Shown here in pieces: positions 1-7,818 of a stretch of DNA of 64,000 bases (position 1 is the stretch's first letter; the number at the start of each line of letters is the position of its first letter). The translations under genes were made by a program, and so were the position numbers. Below the pieces are notes generated by a model. The model made no database searches. It was not told the origin of the DNA and saw only the letters and a program-made list of their open reading frames with translations. The DNA is from MVRV01 sp964469905 (GTDB lineage Bacteria > Desulfobacterota > Syntrophia > Syntrophales > Smithellaceae), in contig CAYXZW010000001.1 in NCBI GenBank assembly GCA_964469905.1, positions 124,001-188,000 of the forward strand, read 5' to 3'.

Positions 1-1162
1 CTACATTTTGTCCTATAGAACAATTCGCGCCGATTTTCGACCCGGACAATATATGGCAACAATGCCAGATCTTGGTTCCGACGCCGATTTCCACATTATC
101 ATCTATCTCCGCTGTAGAATGAATATAAGAAGTTTCTTTATTGACGTAAGGCAAAACCTCATTTTTTAAATTAATCCTTAATCCGTTTTCATTTAAAGAA
201 CGCTCCGAAGCATTTAAAACCTTCAAAACGCGCAATCCTTCTTCGCCATTGGTCAGAGCCTGTTTTCTTTTTTCAAGGCATTCAAGGAAATGTTCACACT
301 CTAATTTTAATGGTTCCGCGTAAGGAATAGAAACATGTTCCGGAACACCGCGAGTCGGCACAGGAACATTATTTTCCCAATTCACGTGGTGCGGATAGAT
401 AAGAAGTTTTTCTTCCCAGGGAAGGGTATCGTCAAACACAGCCATTTTTTGATCACCGACAACAACCAGTTTTTGATCTTTGAACGGATGCAGCCAGGAA
501 ACAAATACATGAGCTTTCAGGCCGGAAGAAAATTCCAGATGAGTTGTGGTGACATCAGCGATTTTTTTGTGCAGGTAATTTCCGCCAGTCGCCAGAACGC
601 TTTCCGGTTCTTCACCGGCCAGAGCAAGAATCATCGAGATATCATGCGGGGCGAAAGACCAGAGAATATTTTCTTCCCGGCGGATTTTCCCTAAATTGAG
701 ACGGTGGGAATAAATGTAATTAATGCGTCCCAAATCTCCGCGGACGGCAAGCTCTTTTAGCTTAATAAAAGCGGGGTGATATTGCAGGAGATGGCCGACC
801 ATCAATACTAATTTATTCTTCCGGGCTAAGGAAATCAGTTCCGCAGCATCCGTTTCAGAAAGAGTCAGCGGTTTTTCCACGAAAACATGTTTGCCGGCAA
901 GCAATGCTTCGCGGGCCAGATCAAAATGTGTTTCGGCCGGAGTGGCAATGGCGATTGCCGGAATATCTTTGCGGGCCAGAACGTCTTTGAGTGAATAAAG
1001 CACATCACAGGACGGGTAAAGTTTCTGCATTTGCGCCAGTGATGCCCGGTTTTCATCGCAAATAGCTTTCAGCACACCTAATTCAAAAAAATTACGGACT
1101 AAATTTTTGCCCCAATTCCCCGCACCAACAACAGCAATTGATAAAGATTTGTTTTTTTTCAT
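1..1162 (-). CDS. Gfo/Idh/MocA sugar dehydrogenase fused to a left-handed beta-helix acyltransferase (partial, C-terminus off the window)
   Basis: Reading leftwards from ATG at 1162, the frame is open to the window edge (387 codons). Residues 1-340 look like a Gfo/Idh/MocA NAD(P)-dependent oxidoreductase: a Rossmann motif GAGNWG at about 13-18, the conserved EKP near 100, and a GHLLQYHP segment after it. From about residue 345 the sequence changes to hexapeptide-like repeats (IHSTAEIDDNVEIGVG, then IWHCCHILSGSKIG), the start of a left-handed beta-helix acyltransferase such as WbpD/WlbB. Such fusions would oxidise a UDP-sugar and acylate the derived amino sugar for surface polysaccharide; the exact substrate cannot be read. 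It lies 38 bases downstream of the glycosyltransferase on the same strand, so the two are probably cotranscribed. The 3' end is missing only because the window stops. Confidence 0.85.
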   Translation of the reverse strand, partial: MKKNKSLSIAVVGAGNWGKNLVRNFFELGVLKAICDENRASLAQMQKLYPSCDVLYSLKDVLARKDIPAIAIATPAETHFDLAREALLAGKHVFVEKPLTLSETDAAELISLARKNKLVLMVGHLLQYHPAFIKLKELAVRGDLGRINYIYSHRLNLGKIRREENILWSFAPHDISMILALAGEEPESVLATGGNYLHKKIADVTTTHLEFSSGLKAHVFVSWLHPFKDQKLVVVGDQKMAVFDDTLPWEEKLLIYPHHVNWENNVPVPTRGVPEHVSIPYAEPLKLECEHFLECLEKRKQALTNGEEGLRVLKVLNASERSLNENGLRINLKNEVLPYVNKETSYIHSTAEIDDNVEIGVGTKIWHCCHILSGSKIGANCSIGQNV

Positions 1163-1200
1163 TTTTAACTCACAGATAAGCAATTATAATCATGAAATTA

Positions 1201-2304
1201 TTAAGACTTGTACAACCTTTCATTATCCTGAATATCCATCCACATGGCAAATAAAAGCGATTGGAAGCTGCCGGTAAAGAGGAAAAAGAAAACCAGCATT
1301 GTAATCGGCGATACGTCGGCTCCCCCGAAAGTGAGAGAAATTATTTTAATGGCATATGGTATGGAACAAAGACCAAGAATAAAAGAAAAGTGATACAGTA
1401 AAAATAAAGGATGAAAATCACGAAACAGATATTTAACCCATAATCTTTTGAAAAATGATTTTAACAATAGCCAGGATATTTTAGGAATTACGCGGGTGAC
1501 GTTCATCTTGGACACTTCACCGATATTGTAAACCGGCTTGATTTTGACTTCTTTGAGCGTACAAAAAGCAATGTTTAGTTTAACCAGCATATCGTTGGGC
1601 ATACCGTATCTTTTGTAAATGTCATGCAGCGTGATGGCGTTCAAAGCGTTAAGAGAGATAGCCGTATAACCGGTTTGGGTGTCAGAAACATGCCAATATC
1701 CGGAAGATATTTTTGTTAATATGGATAAAATGGAATTGCCGAAAAAACGGGTTTTGGGAATAACGAGACGGGCGCTGCCATGGATCAGTCGGTTGCCTTT
1801 GACGTAATCGATATCCTCGTTAATTACTGGCAGACAGATGGATGCCAGCTCTGCAGGGTCCATCTGGCCATCTCCCGCCATTACTGCAGTGCAATCGATC
1901 TTATTATCCCGGCACCATTTATAACCACGGGCAATAGCTGCACCCACACCACCGTTTTTTAAATGATTGATTAAAATTACGCGGTCAGAGACCTCGGAAG
2001 CGTTAACGATCCGGGAAGGAATAAAGAAATCAATATCCGCCTGCTGCTGTTCTTTTAATACTTTATCCGCATGGTTATATTTATTTTCAGGCTGGAAAGG
2101 GATGTTAATTTCCTTACTTGTGGGAAGTTGCAAATTGCTCTTGTTTATATATTCTGCAACTATATCGGCTGTTTTATCATTGGAGCAATCATTGACGATA
2201 ATTATCCGGTCCACGAAATCGGGCATTGTCTCGATAACCCGCCGAATTTGTTTTTCTTCATTATAAGCAGGAACTACAACAGCTATTGTTTTGTTCATTA
2301 ACAT
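1201..2304 (-). CDS. family 2 glycosyltransferase with C-terminal membrane helices
   Basis: This 367-residue protein begins with the GT-A fold signature VVVPAYNEE (residues 9-17). It has an Asp pair in IIVNDCSND (about 34-42) and a catalytic DxD-like GDGQMD (144-149), as in dolichyl-phosphate-mannose synthase-like GT2 enzymes. Two hydrophobic helices (about 302-323 and 334-354) end the protein, so it is probably anchored in the inner membrane and transfers a sugar to a lipid carrier or glycan. Residues about 58-108 form a charged insertion between the first Asp motif and the following NGGVGAA segment, longer than in typical relatives. The ATG at 2304 has GGAG eight bases upstream, which favours it over the ATG six bases later. 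The dehydrogenase/acyltransferase fusion follows in the same direction. Confidence 0.85.
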   Translation of the reverse strand: MLMNKTIAVVVPAYNEEKQIRRVIETMPDFVDRIIIVNDCSNDKTADIVAEYINKSNLQLPTSKEINIPFQPENKYNHADKVLKEQQQADIDFFIPSRIVNASEVSDRVILINHLKNGGVGAAIARGYKWCRDNKIDCTAVMAGDGQMDPAELASICLPVINEDIDYVKGNRLIHGSARLVIPKTRFFGNSILSILTKISSGYWHVSDTQTGYTAISLNALNAITLHDIYKRYGMPNDMLVKLNIAFCTLKEVKIKPVYNIGEVSKMNVTRVIPKISWLLLKSFFKRLWVKYLFRDFHPLFLLYHFSFILGLCSIPYAIKIISLTFGGADVSPITMLVFFFLFTGSFQSLLFAMWMDIQDNERLYKS

Positions 2305-2586
2305 TTACGCAACTCCGTATTATAAACTTTTGTAAACTTACTATCTTTATTGAGATTTGTCCAAAAAAAAATCATTATAATATCTGAATTTACTTGATAT
2401 TCATCGTAGGCGGTAATAAAATTAAATTAATATTCAACAGTATATATTTTGAGATACTATCATTCAGTGAAAATAAAATCGCATGATTGATGTTGCAGTA
2501 ATTAAGGGAATGATTTTGTTAATGGAATTTAAATCAAAAACACTGTAGAATTAAGTAGAGCGAGAATTAGGAAAGAAGTTTAAAAT

Positions 2587-3117
2587 ATGAATCTGCTTTC
2601 TAAAACAAAAACCGGCAATAAGGGCTTCACTATGATTGAAATAATTGCCGTATTGGTTATAATTGGCATAATTGCCGCAGTTGCGTTCAGTCGCGCTGTC
2701 AATTACGATACCGAAGTATATACAAGCGCCGATGCCTTAAAATCGCACCTTCGTTATGCTCAGACTATGGCCATGAATTATAGCTACACTGCCACTGCTC
2801 CCGGTGTATGGGGGATAAGTGGCACTACCAACAGCTACTGGCTTTTTGAAGGAACAAGCACGGCTATCGTTCGACCGCTGCCGGAAGACGATACCTTTAT
2901 TAACACAGACAGAATCAATCTTACTGCCAAGAAAGTTAAATTAACGGCCGGTTTCACAATATATTTCGACAATCGCGGAATTCCCTATACTGCCTACACA
3001 AGCGCAACAACAAATACGCCGCTGGCCAGTGCTTTGACGATTAATGTGCAGCCAATTAGTGCAGCTTCTCCTAACATTGCCGTAACGATAACACCATTTA
3101 CAGGATACGTACCATGA
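2587..3117 (+). CDS. FimT/GspH-type minor pilin
   Basis: A 176-residue type IV prepilin-like protein. The leader is 13 residues, with cleavage predicted after Gly13 in KGFTMIE. Glu at mature position 5 is present and a hydrophobic helix (IIAVLVIIGIIAAVAF) follows. The body has the FimT/GspH pattern: SHLRYAQTMAM after the helix, YFDNRGIPY near the middle and ITPFTGYV at the end. It should be processed by prepilin peptidase and sit in the pilus-tip or pseudopilus initiation complex. An AGGAAAG ribosome site precedes the ATG. It is the first of five genes arranged like fimU-pilV-pilW-pilX-pilY1, and its stop overlaps the next start by four bases. Confidence 0.85.
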   Translation: MNLLSKTKTGNKGFTMIEIIAVLVIIGIIAAVAFSRAVNYDTEVYTSADALKSHLRYAQTMAMNYSYTATAPGVWGISGTTNSYWLFEGTSTAIVRPLPEDDTFINTDRINLTAKKVKLTAGFTIYFDNRGIPYTAYTSATTNTPLASALTINVQPISAASPNIAVTITPFTGYVP

Positions 3118-3488
3118 AACACAGCAGTGGCTTTACTCTTATTGAAGTAATTATAATTATGACCATTATGGCCATAGCTGCGGCAATGTTTGTGTCTACT
3201 ATGGGTACATCATTTACGCAAAGCCCTGTTTCTGCCGGTTTAGTAAACAAGCAGTATCAGCTTATCCAGAAAATGGAAATAATAACCAGTGTATATCGAA
3301 AAGAACTGCAAGAAGGTACGTTGAATTTGAACACATTTAAAACATATATTGATACAACTTACAGTGGCTATGCTAGTACTGAATTAAAGACGATTAGTGA
3401 CAGTACGAACACTTTTACGACGAATAATGTCCTTCTGGTGACATTGACCGATGGGGATCAGAAACTTCAAAGCATATTTACTAATTAG
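3114..3488 (+). CDS. PilV-position minor prepilin
   Basis: A short prepilin of 124 residues. The six-residue leader ends in SSG before the FTLIEV cleavage and methylation motif (Glu at mature position 5), and a Met/Ile/Ala-rich helix follows (MTIMAIAAAMFVSTM). The globular part is small and has no motif I can name. The ATGA overlap with the upstream FimT-like gene implies translational coupling. Its place as second gene, before a PilW-like gene, suggests the role of PilV/GspI, but this comes from order rather than sequence identity. Confidence 0.8.
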   Translation: MKHSSGFTLIEVIIIMTIMAIAAAMFVSTMGTSFTQSPVSAGLVNKQYQLIQKMEIITSVYRKELQEGTLNLNTFKTYIDTTYSGYASTELKTISDSTNTFTTNNVLLVTLTDGDQKLQSIFTN

Positions 3489-3495
3489 GTGTGAA

Positions 3496-4095
3496 ATGAA
3501 AATAAGTAAGGGCGAATCGGGCTTTACACTGATCGAAATGATCGCAGTCCTCGTCATTTTGGGCATTATGGCGGTTTTTTTAACGAACGCCATCGTTTAT
3601 GGCGTGCAATCTTATATTTTTGCACGTGATGCCAACCACTTATCGCAAAAAGCGCAGTTGGCTATGGCGCGGATCAATAGGGAACTTACTGATATAACTT
3701 CTGTATCATACGCATCTGCCGATCGAATTGATTATACGTTGACAAAAAGAACTGCGCCATCTTGTACAGTGAGTACAGGATGCCAGTACAGCATCAGAAG
3801 AACCGGCACTCAGATAACATTGGAGGGAACAAATCCGGTATTAGCACCACAGGTTTTAATTGACGGATTAGCCGTTAATAACGGCGGCAATGATTTTCTT
3901 AGTTATTTCCGACGAGATGGAACAACGGCTTGGACTATAACAGATGGATTCAGCAATGCTAATAATAATGCTAACTACCTGGCTACAATAAAAGTTCAGA
4001 TTTCTCTGGCTATGCCGAGTGGCGTTAATCTGCCTGTCTATTCAGGCACAATAAATCCGCGGGCAAACGGTGTTTTTAATGCCCCGCTCAATTGA
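3496..4095 (+). CDS. PilW-like minor prepilin
   Basis: A prepilin-type protein of 199 residues. I place the start at ATG 3496, because AGGTG lies five bases upstream and this gives a normal nine-residue leader (MKISKGESG) before FTLIEM. An upstream in-frame ATG at 3451 would overlap the previous gene by 38 bases and give an over-long leader. After the helix (IAVLVILGIMAVFLTNAIVYG) the sequence contains SQKAQLAMARINRELTDI, typical of PilW/GspJ-like minor pilins, and a Cys pair (SCTVSTGC) that could form a disulfide in the periplasm. Confidence 0.8.
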   Translation: MKISKGESGFTLIEMIAVLVILGIMAVFLTNAIVYGVQSYIFARDANHLSQKAQLAMARINRELTDITSVSYASADRIDYTLTKRTAPSCTVSTGCQYSIRRTGTQITLEGTNPVLAPQVLIDGLAVNNGGNDFLSYFRRDGTTAWTITDGFSNANNNANYLATIKVQISLAMPSGVNLPVYSGTINPRANGVFNAPLN

Positions 4096-4108
4096 AGTAT
4101 GTTAAAAT

Positions 4109-5041
4109 ATGAAAATAATTAAAATAAAATACATTACCGGCAGAAGAAAAGAAACAGGCTCCGTCTTATTAGTTGTCATCATTTCCATGATTGTTATTGC
4201 CGTTCTCGGTGTTGCTATGTACACTTTAACTTCCACAGCTACATTCAATCAGGTTATCGCCCAAAGGGCAGCAAAGGCATTTTATGTGTCGGAATCCGGT
4301 GTAAGGATTGCGGCGGGTGAATATAAAGCTGCGGCTGCCACAGCTAAAAACTCCACACTGGTTAATCTGCAAGGCAGTACGATGGACGGAAGATCCTTCA
4401 CAATGCCGGACAACAGTACTCTGCAGATAAAAGTATATCCTTACTGGTTATACGCTAGCGCTCCTATTGCTGCCGGTACTATAACATTAACGCTTTACCT
4501 GCCCGGTATTTTACCAAGGGTTGATGAGACCGATACGGCAATTACTTTTCCCACCTCCGGATTGCTGAAAGTAAGGGATGTTCGACTTACGACCACCACG
4601 ACATGGAGCGGCGTTACTTACGTTACTTTCAGTAATGGTTCGGCCGGTACATATAACGCCACTTCTGGAACACCGATTACAATAACTTTAAGTACAGCGT
4701 TTACCGATGCCATTGTTGTCGGAGATGAATTTTATATCGGTTATCTGACAACACAGGATTCAAGTCAGACGGGAAACAATGTGAACCTTTATGTAACAGA
4801 TATTAATATGGCAAATTTATTTCCTCCTCAAAGTGGGACTATATTCGTCGTGAAATCCAGTATATCATATTATAAATATGATTTACGCACTATTGACAGT
4901 ACTGTTACGCCCATTAAAGTAACATTAAACAACATTCAGTATCTGGACGGAACTTTGGCTACACCCAATGCTTTAATTGGCGATCAGGTCTATATTGGCA
5001 AAAGTGTCGGCTTCAGATCAACATCAACTTACGGCCAGTAG
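4109..5041 (+). CDS. PilX-type pilus assembly protein
   Basis: A 310-residue protein with the PilX N-terminal layout: a basic start (KIKYITGRRKETG), then a long hydrophobic helix (SVLLVVIISMIVIAVLGVAMY), then a stretch with AAKAFYVSESGVRIAAGEY. The last matches the A-F-Y-x-A/S-E-x-G-x-x-A pattern of PilX_N proteins. It lacks the G-FTLIE cleavage motif, as PilX proteins usually do. The remaining 230 residues are Thr/Ser-rich, beta-strand-like and not recognisable. It follows the PilW-like gene by 13 bases and precedes the secreted lectin-like gene, so it probably helps seat the tip protein on the minor-pilin complex. Confidence 0.75.
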   Translation: MKIIKIKYITGRRKETGSVLLVVIISMIVIAVLGVAMYTLTSTATFNQVIAQRAAKAFYVSESGVRIAAGEYKAAAATAKNSTLVNLQGSTMDGRSFTMPDNSTLQIKVYPYWLYASAPIAAGTITLTLYLPGILPRVDETDTAITFPTSGLLKVRDVRLTTTTTWSGVTYVTFSNGSAGTYNATSGTPITITLSTAFTDAIVVGDEFYIGYLTTQDSSQTGNNVNLYVTDINMANLFPPQSGTIFVVKSSISYYKYDLRTIDSTVTPIKVTLNNIQYLDGTLATPNALIGDQVYIGKSVGFRSTSTYGQ

Positions 5042-5073
5042 GGAATCTATGAAATGCTTTTGGGAGAGAAAAG

Positions 5074-7209
5074 ATGAATAAGACAACTTATTTTATTATT
5101 GCATTATTTATTATACTTTTTTTGCCCGCATCATTACCAGCGGCGCAAAAAGCACAAAAAACGATCAATAGTTATACTTGGGACACAAATTTCGGTGTAA
5201 CTAAAACCATTACAGGTGCACCGACAGGAGGCGCAACAGTTATCGGTGGCGATACAGGTAGTTCAGGCGGCACATCATCCATCACAATCGTCCCCAGTGA
5301 CTCGACGACAGCGACGACTCCTTCAGTGACAGTGAATACAACAACTGGAACCATCGACTTGGGAAGTGGCACCACCGGAACAGACACCTCAGGCACCATT
5401 TATAACACCGGAACAGGTGATGCCAGCATTGTTTGCAATCCTTGTGTGTCAGGAATATGCCCTTTTGGCATTGGTTTGCGTGCATATTTTGAATTCAAAT
5501 ATAATACGCCGGACACTTCTGCCGGCAGCACAGCTGTCGGCGACGGGTTTACTTTTACGGTATTGAATGCTTCTACAAGTACAGGAGGCAATGAAATTCC
5601 TGTTGGCAATTCAATAACCATCAGGGGCGGAGTCCCCACAGCATCATTCACCCTGGGTGAATTAATGGGCTATGGGGGGCCGGGCAATACAACCGCTACA
5701 TCAACATTGCCACTGGCCATCACACTGGATGGATTAGGCATGAAGCCACCCAAAATGGCGATTGAATTTGATACATACCCGAACACGGGTGCCATGACAT
5801 ATAATGGTTGTTCCGGCGGTAGAAATGATACGAGCGCCAACCATGTTGCCGTGATGTTTTGGGGAACAAATCCCTCTTCCACAACGATGTGCTCTTCCAG
5901 TTCCACTGCCGGCAATACTTATCGTCAGGCCAGTTTCGACGATAACGTTCATGGCGCCGGCTCAGCTTCCGGAGCGACAGCGACAACAGCGCCTTATAAT
6001 TCAGCAGCCACTGGCAATGGATCAGGGCTGGGTGGTTATTACTACCGTGACAAAGGTGCATCGACTTACAACTGGATGGAAGACGGTGCATCTCATCGTG
6101 CTCGTATTGAAATTATTCGCACACCCGCTGCAGACACTTATCGCATAAAAGTCTGGGTTGATTGCGAATTATGTACTTCCTACCCCTGTCCCACAACATC
6201 TACCGCTTGCCCCGCCAGTGAATATGTTTATTTTCAGGATGTTTATTCTCCGTATTCAAGCAGTAACTATCTTCCTAAGCTGGACAGGACTGTTATTCTG
6301 GATTCCACATACAGTTCGATGTTGAATAATGTTATTTTCGGTTTCACCCAAGGCACCGGAGCGGCAACACAACAAATTTCGCTGAGTAACATTTCTGTTT
6401 ATTTTCCCACTAGCAACATCAGTCCAACCAGCAGAGCCCATACCTACAGCGCTGCCAGCGGTCAAACAGTCACTGTTACAACCGCTGCCGCAACCTGCTC
6501 GTGGACGGCGGTAAGCAATAACAGTTGGATTACTGTCACCGGCGGAGCAAGTGGAACCGGCAATGGAACAGTGACTTACAACATTAGTGATAATGCCGGC
6601 GCGGCCAGAACCGGCACCATTACTATTGGCGGTCAGTTATTTACAGTAACTCAGGCTGCCGGTCCGCCGACCTGTACGCTAACGGCCAGTACGAATATCG
6701 TTCCCTACAATGGAACACATGGTCTGACCTGGACTGTTTCCAATACTCCCACAACTGCAACCTGGGCAGTTTCGCCCGGCGGTACCTGCGGCAGCCCGAG
6801 TACTTCCGGCGGAACGTGTACAACAGCAGCTAGAACCACTGCCGGGGCAAATACCTATACGTTGAATGTAAGCAATGCCAATGGTACTAGCAGTTGCTCT
6901 GCTACCGCCTATGTGGGCTGTCAGGGCTACAGAGTTTGGAACCAGACTGGCAATATCTGGGATTTCAGAATAACAAATTCTACATGTCGCCAGAATATAG
7001 CTAATACAAGCGAGATCACAAATGGTACTCCACAATTAAACACCGGCGAATCAGTCAGCAGATATACTACTGCTGGCGGAGGATGCTCCAGCGCCGTTCA
7101 GGGTTCCTTTAACTATACATCCGCCATGAATGTGGATATTGTGGCCAATGGTGGCAATGGCGACTGTTGGGTAAATTACAATGTGGGTGATGTAGCTGGT
7201 GATCGGTAA
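5074..7209 (+). CDS. secreted L-type lectin/BACON-domain protein in the PilY1 position of a minor-pilin operon
   Basis: A 711-residue exported protein. Residues 1-23 form a signal peptide ending in LPA-A. Residues 45-120 are Thr/Ser/Gly-rich. Residues about 125-445 resemble a concanavalin A-like/L-type lectin: GDGFTF at 156-161, ELMGYGG at 196-202, AIEFDTYPN at 219-227 and ANHVAVMFWG at 255-264, where the D and N would be candidate metal and sugar ligands. Residues 453-529 form a BACON-type domain (CSWTAVSNNSWITVTGG, ending in GQLFTVTQA). Residues 533-615 are Ig-like, and 616-711 are an unknown Cys-containing tail. Its place directly after four minor pilins suggests a pilus-tip adhesin. That role is inferred; no PilY1 beta-propeller is visible. 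GGGAGAG precedes the ATG. Confidence 0.75.
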   Translation: MNKTTYFIIALFIILFLPASLPAAQKAQKTINSYTWDTNFGVTKTITGAPTGGATVIGGDTGSSGGTSSITIVPSDSTTATTPSVTVNTTTGTIDLGSGTTGTDTSGTIYNTGTGDASIVCNPCVSGICPFGIGLRAYFEFKYNTPDTSAGSTAVGDGFTFTVLNASTSTGGNEIPVGNSITIRGGVPTASFTLGELMGYGGPGNTTATSTLPLAITLDGLGMKPPKMAIEFDTYPNTGAMTYNGCSGGRNDTSANHVAVMFWGTNPSSTTMCSSSSTAGNTYRQASFDDNVHGAGSASGATATTAPYNSAATGNGSGLGGYYYRDKGASTYNWMEDGASHRARIEIIRTPAADTYRIKVWVDCELCTSYPCPTTSTACPASEYVYFQDVYSPYSSSNYLPKLDRTVILDSTYSSMLNNVIFGFTQGTGAATQQISLSNISVYFPTSNISPTSRAHTYSAASGQTVTVTTAAATCSWTAVSNNSWITVTGGASGTGNGTVTYNISDNAGAARTGTITIGGQLFTVTQAAGPPTCTLTASTNIVPYNGTHGLTWTVSNTPTTATWAVSPGGTCGSPSTSGGTCTTAARTTAGANTYTLNVSNANGTSSCSATAYVGCQGYRVWNQTGNIWDFRITNSTCRQNIANTSEITNGTPQLNTGESVSRYTTAGGGCSSAVQGSFNYTSAMNVDIVANGGNGDCWVNYNVGDVAGDR

Positions 7210-7271
7210 AGTCAATTCTCCGGGGAGGGAGAGACAGAGGAACGCTGTTAATATTTGAACTTACTCTTTCC

Positions 7272-7300
7272 GCTGGTTCAATCATGCTAATTGAACCAGC
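7272..7300 (+). terminator. 11-bp hairpin after the minor-pilin/lectin operon
   Basis: GCTGGTTCAAT (7272-7282) is the exact reverse complement of ATTGAACCAGC (7290-7300), with a 7-base loop. No T-run follows, so it could be a processing or mRNA-stabilising hairpin rather than an intrinsic terminator. It lies 62 bases after the lectin stop codon. Confidence 0.45.
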
Positions 7301-7636
7301 AATTAAAGAAAGGACGGAATGAGATTACAAAAGCAACGGAAAAATAGCTGCGGATATTTTATTCATTATCAATCGTAGAAAAACTTAATCTGGTTCTGGA
7401 TCGATCGTGTTGAGAGTAGCTAAAATATTTTCTCTTGTTGTTTGGTTATTTTGATGATTTAAATGCAATAAAGTAAATAATATTAAGTAAATATCTGTGA
7501 TATGCTTTAATTGTTTATTCAGGAATCCTTGTCAGTACATTTCTCTTGCATTAAACCAGAGAATCAATTACATGACCGCTGGCAAATAGCGCAATTTAAC
7601 TCATTTTGTTAAATAAAGAGTGGGGAATAATCCGCG

Positions 7637-7665
7637 TTGACTTTTGGGCGGGTACTGACTATATA
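7637..7665 (+). promoter_or_regulatory. sigma70-type promoter for tRNA-Leu, probably also tig
   Basis: A -35 TTGACT (7637-7642) and a -10 TATATA (7660-7665) are separated by exactly 17 bases. Transcription would begin near 7672, just before the tRNA at 7684. No terminator is visible between the tRNA and tig, so some transcripts may continue into the protease operon. Confidence 0.75.
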
Positions 7666-7683
7666 GTCCACGAAAATCCCAAG

Positions 7684-7769
7684 GCGAGAGTGGCGGAATT
7701 GGCAGACGCACTGGACTTAGGATCCAGCCCGCTTAGCGGATAAGGGTTCAAGTCCCTTCTCTCGCACCA
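7684..7769 (+). tRNA. tRNA-Leu (anticodon TAG)
   Basis: A class II tRNA of 86 bases. The acceptor GCGAGAG (7684-7690) pairs with CTCTCGC (7759-7765), followed by discriminator A and an encoded CCA. The anticodon arm CTGGA-CTTAGGA-TCCAG places TAG at the wobble-to-third positions, reading CUA/CUG-type Leu codons. A long variable arm and GGTTCAAGTCC in the T arm complete the fold. Confidence 0.97.
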
Positions 7770-7818
7770 TTAATCAGAAAAATTGCCAAACATTTCATGC
7801 AAAAAAGGAGATAGAGCA

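Larger units (their letters stand above)
7210..7683. other. non-coding stretch between the lectin gene and tRNA-Leu
   Basis: No convincing gene is visible in these 474 bases. They hold a perfect 11-bp inverted repeat just after the lectin gene (7272-7300) and a strong promoter for the downstream tRNA at 7637-7665. The middle (about 7320-7630) is AT-rich, with no open frame, ribosome site or recognisable RNA. Confidence 0.6.

Noticed and set aside
335..694. 119-codon plus-strand frame near the left edge
   Set aside because: It lies opposite the dehydrogenase gene, which has clear Rossmann and EKP motifs. The plus frame has no ribosome site or recognisable motif.
5172..6148. Many overlapping frames opposite and beside the lectin gene
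   Set aside because: Thr/Ser/Gly-rich repeats leave other frames open by chance; only the plus-strand frame at 5074 has a signal peptide and domains.
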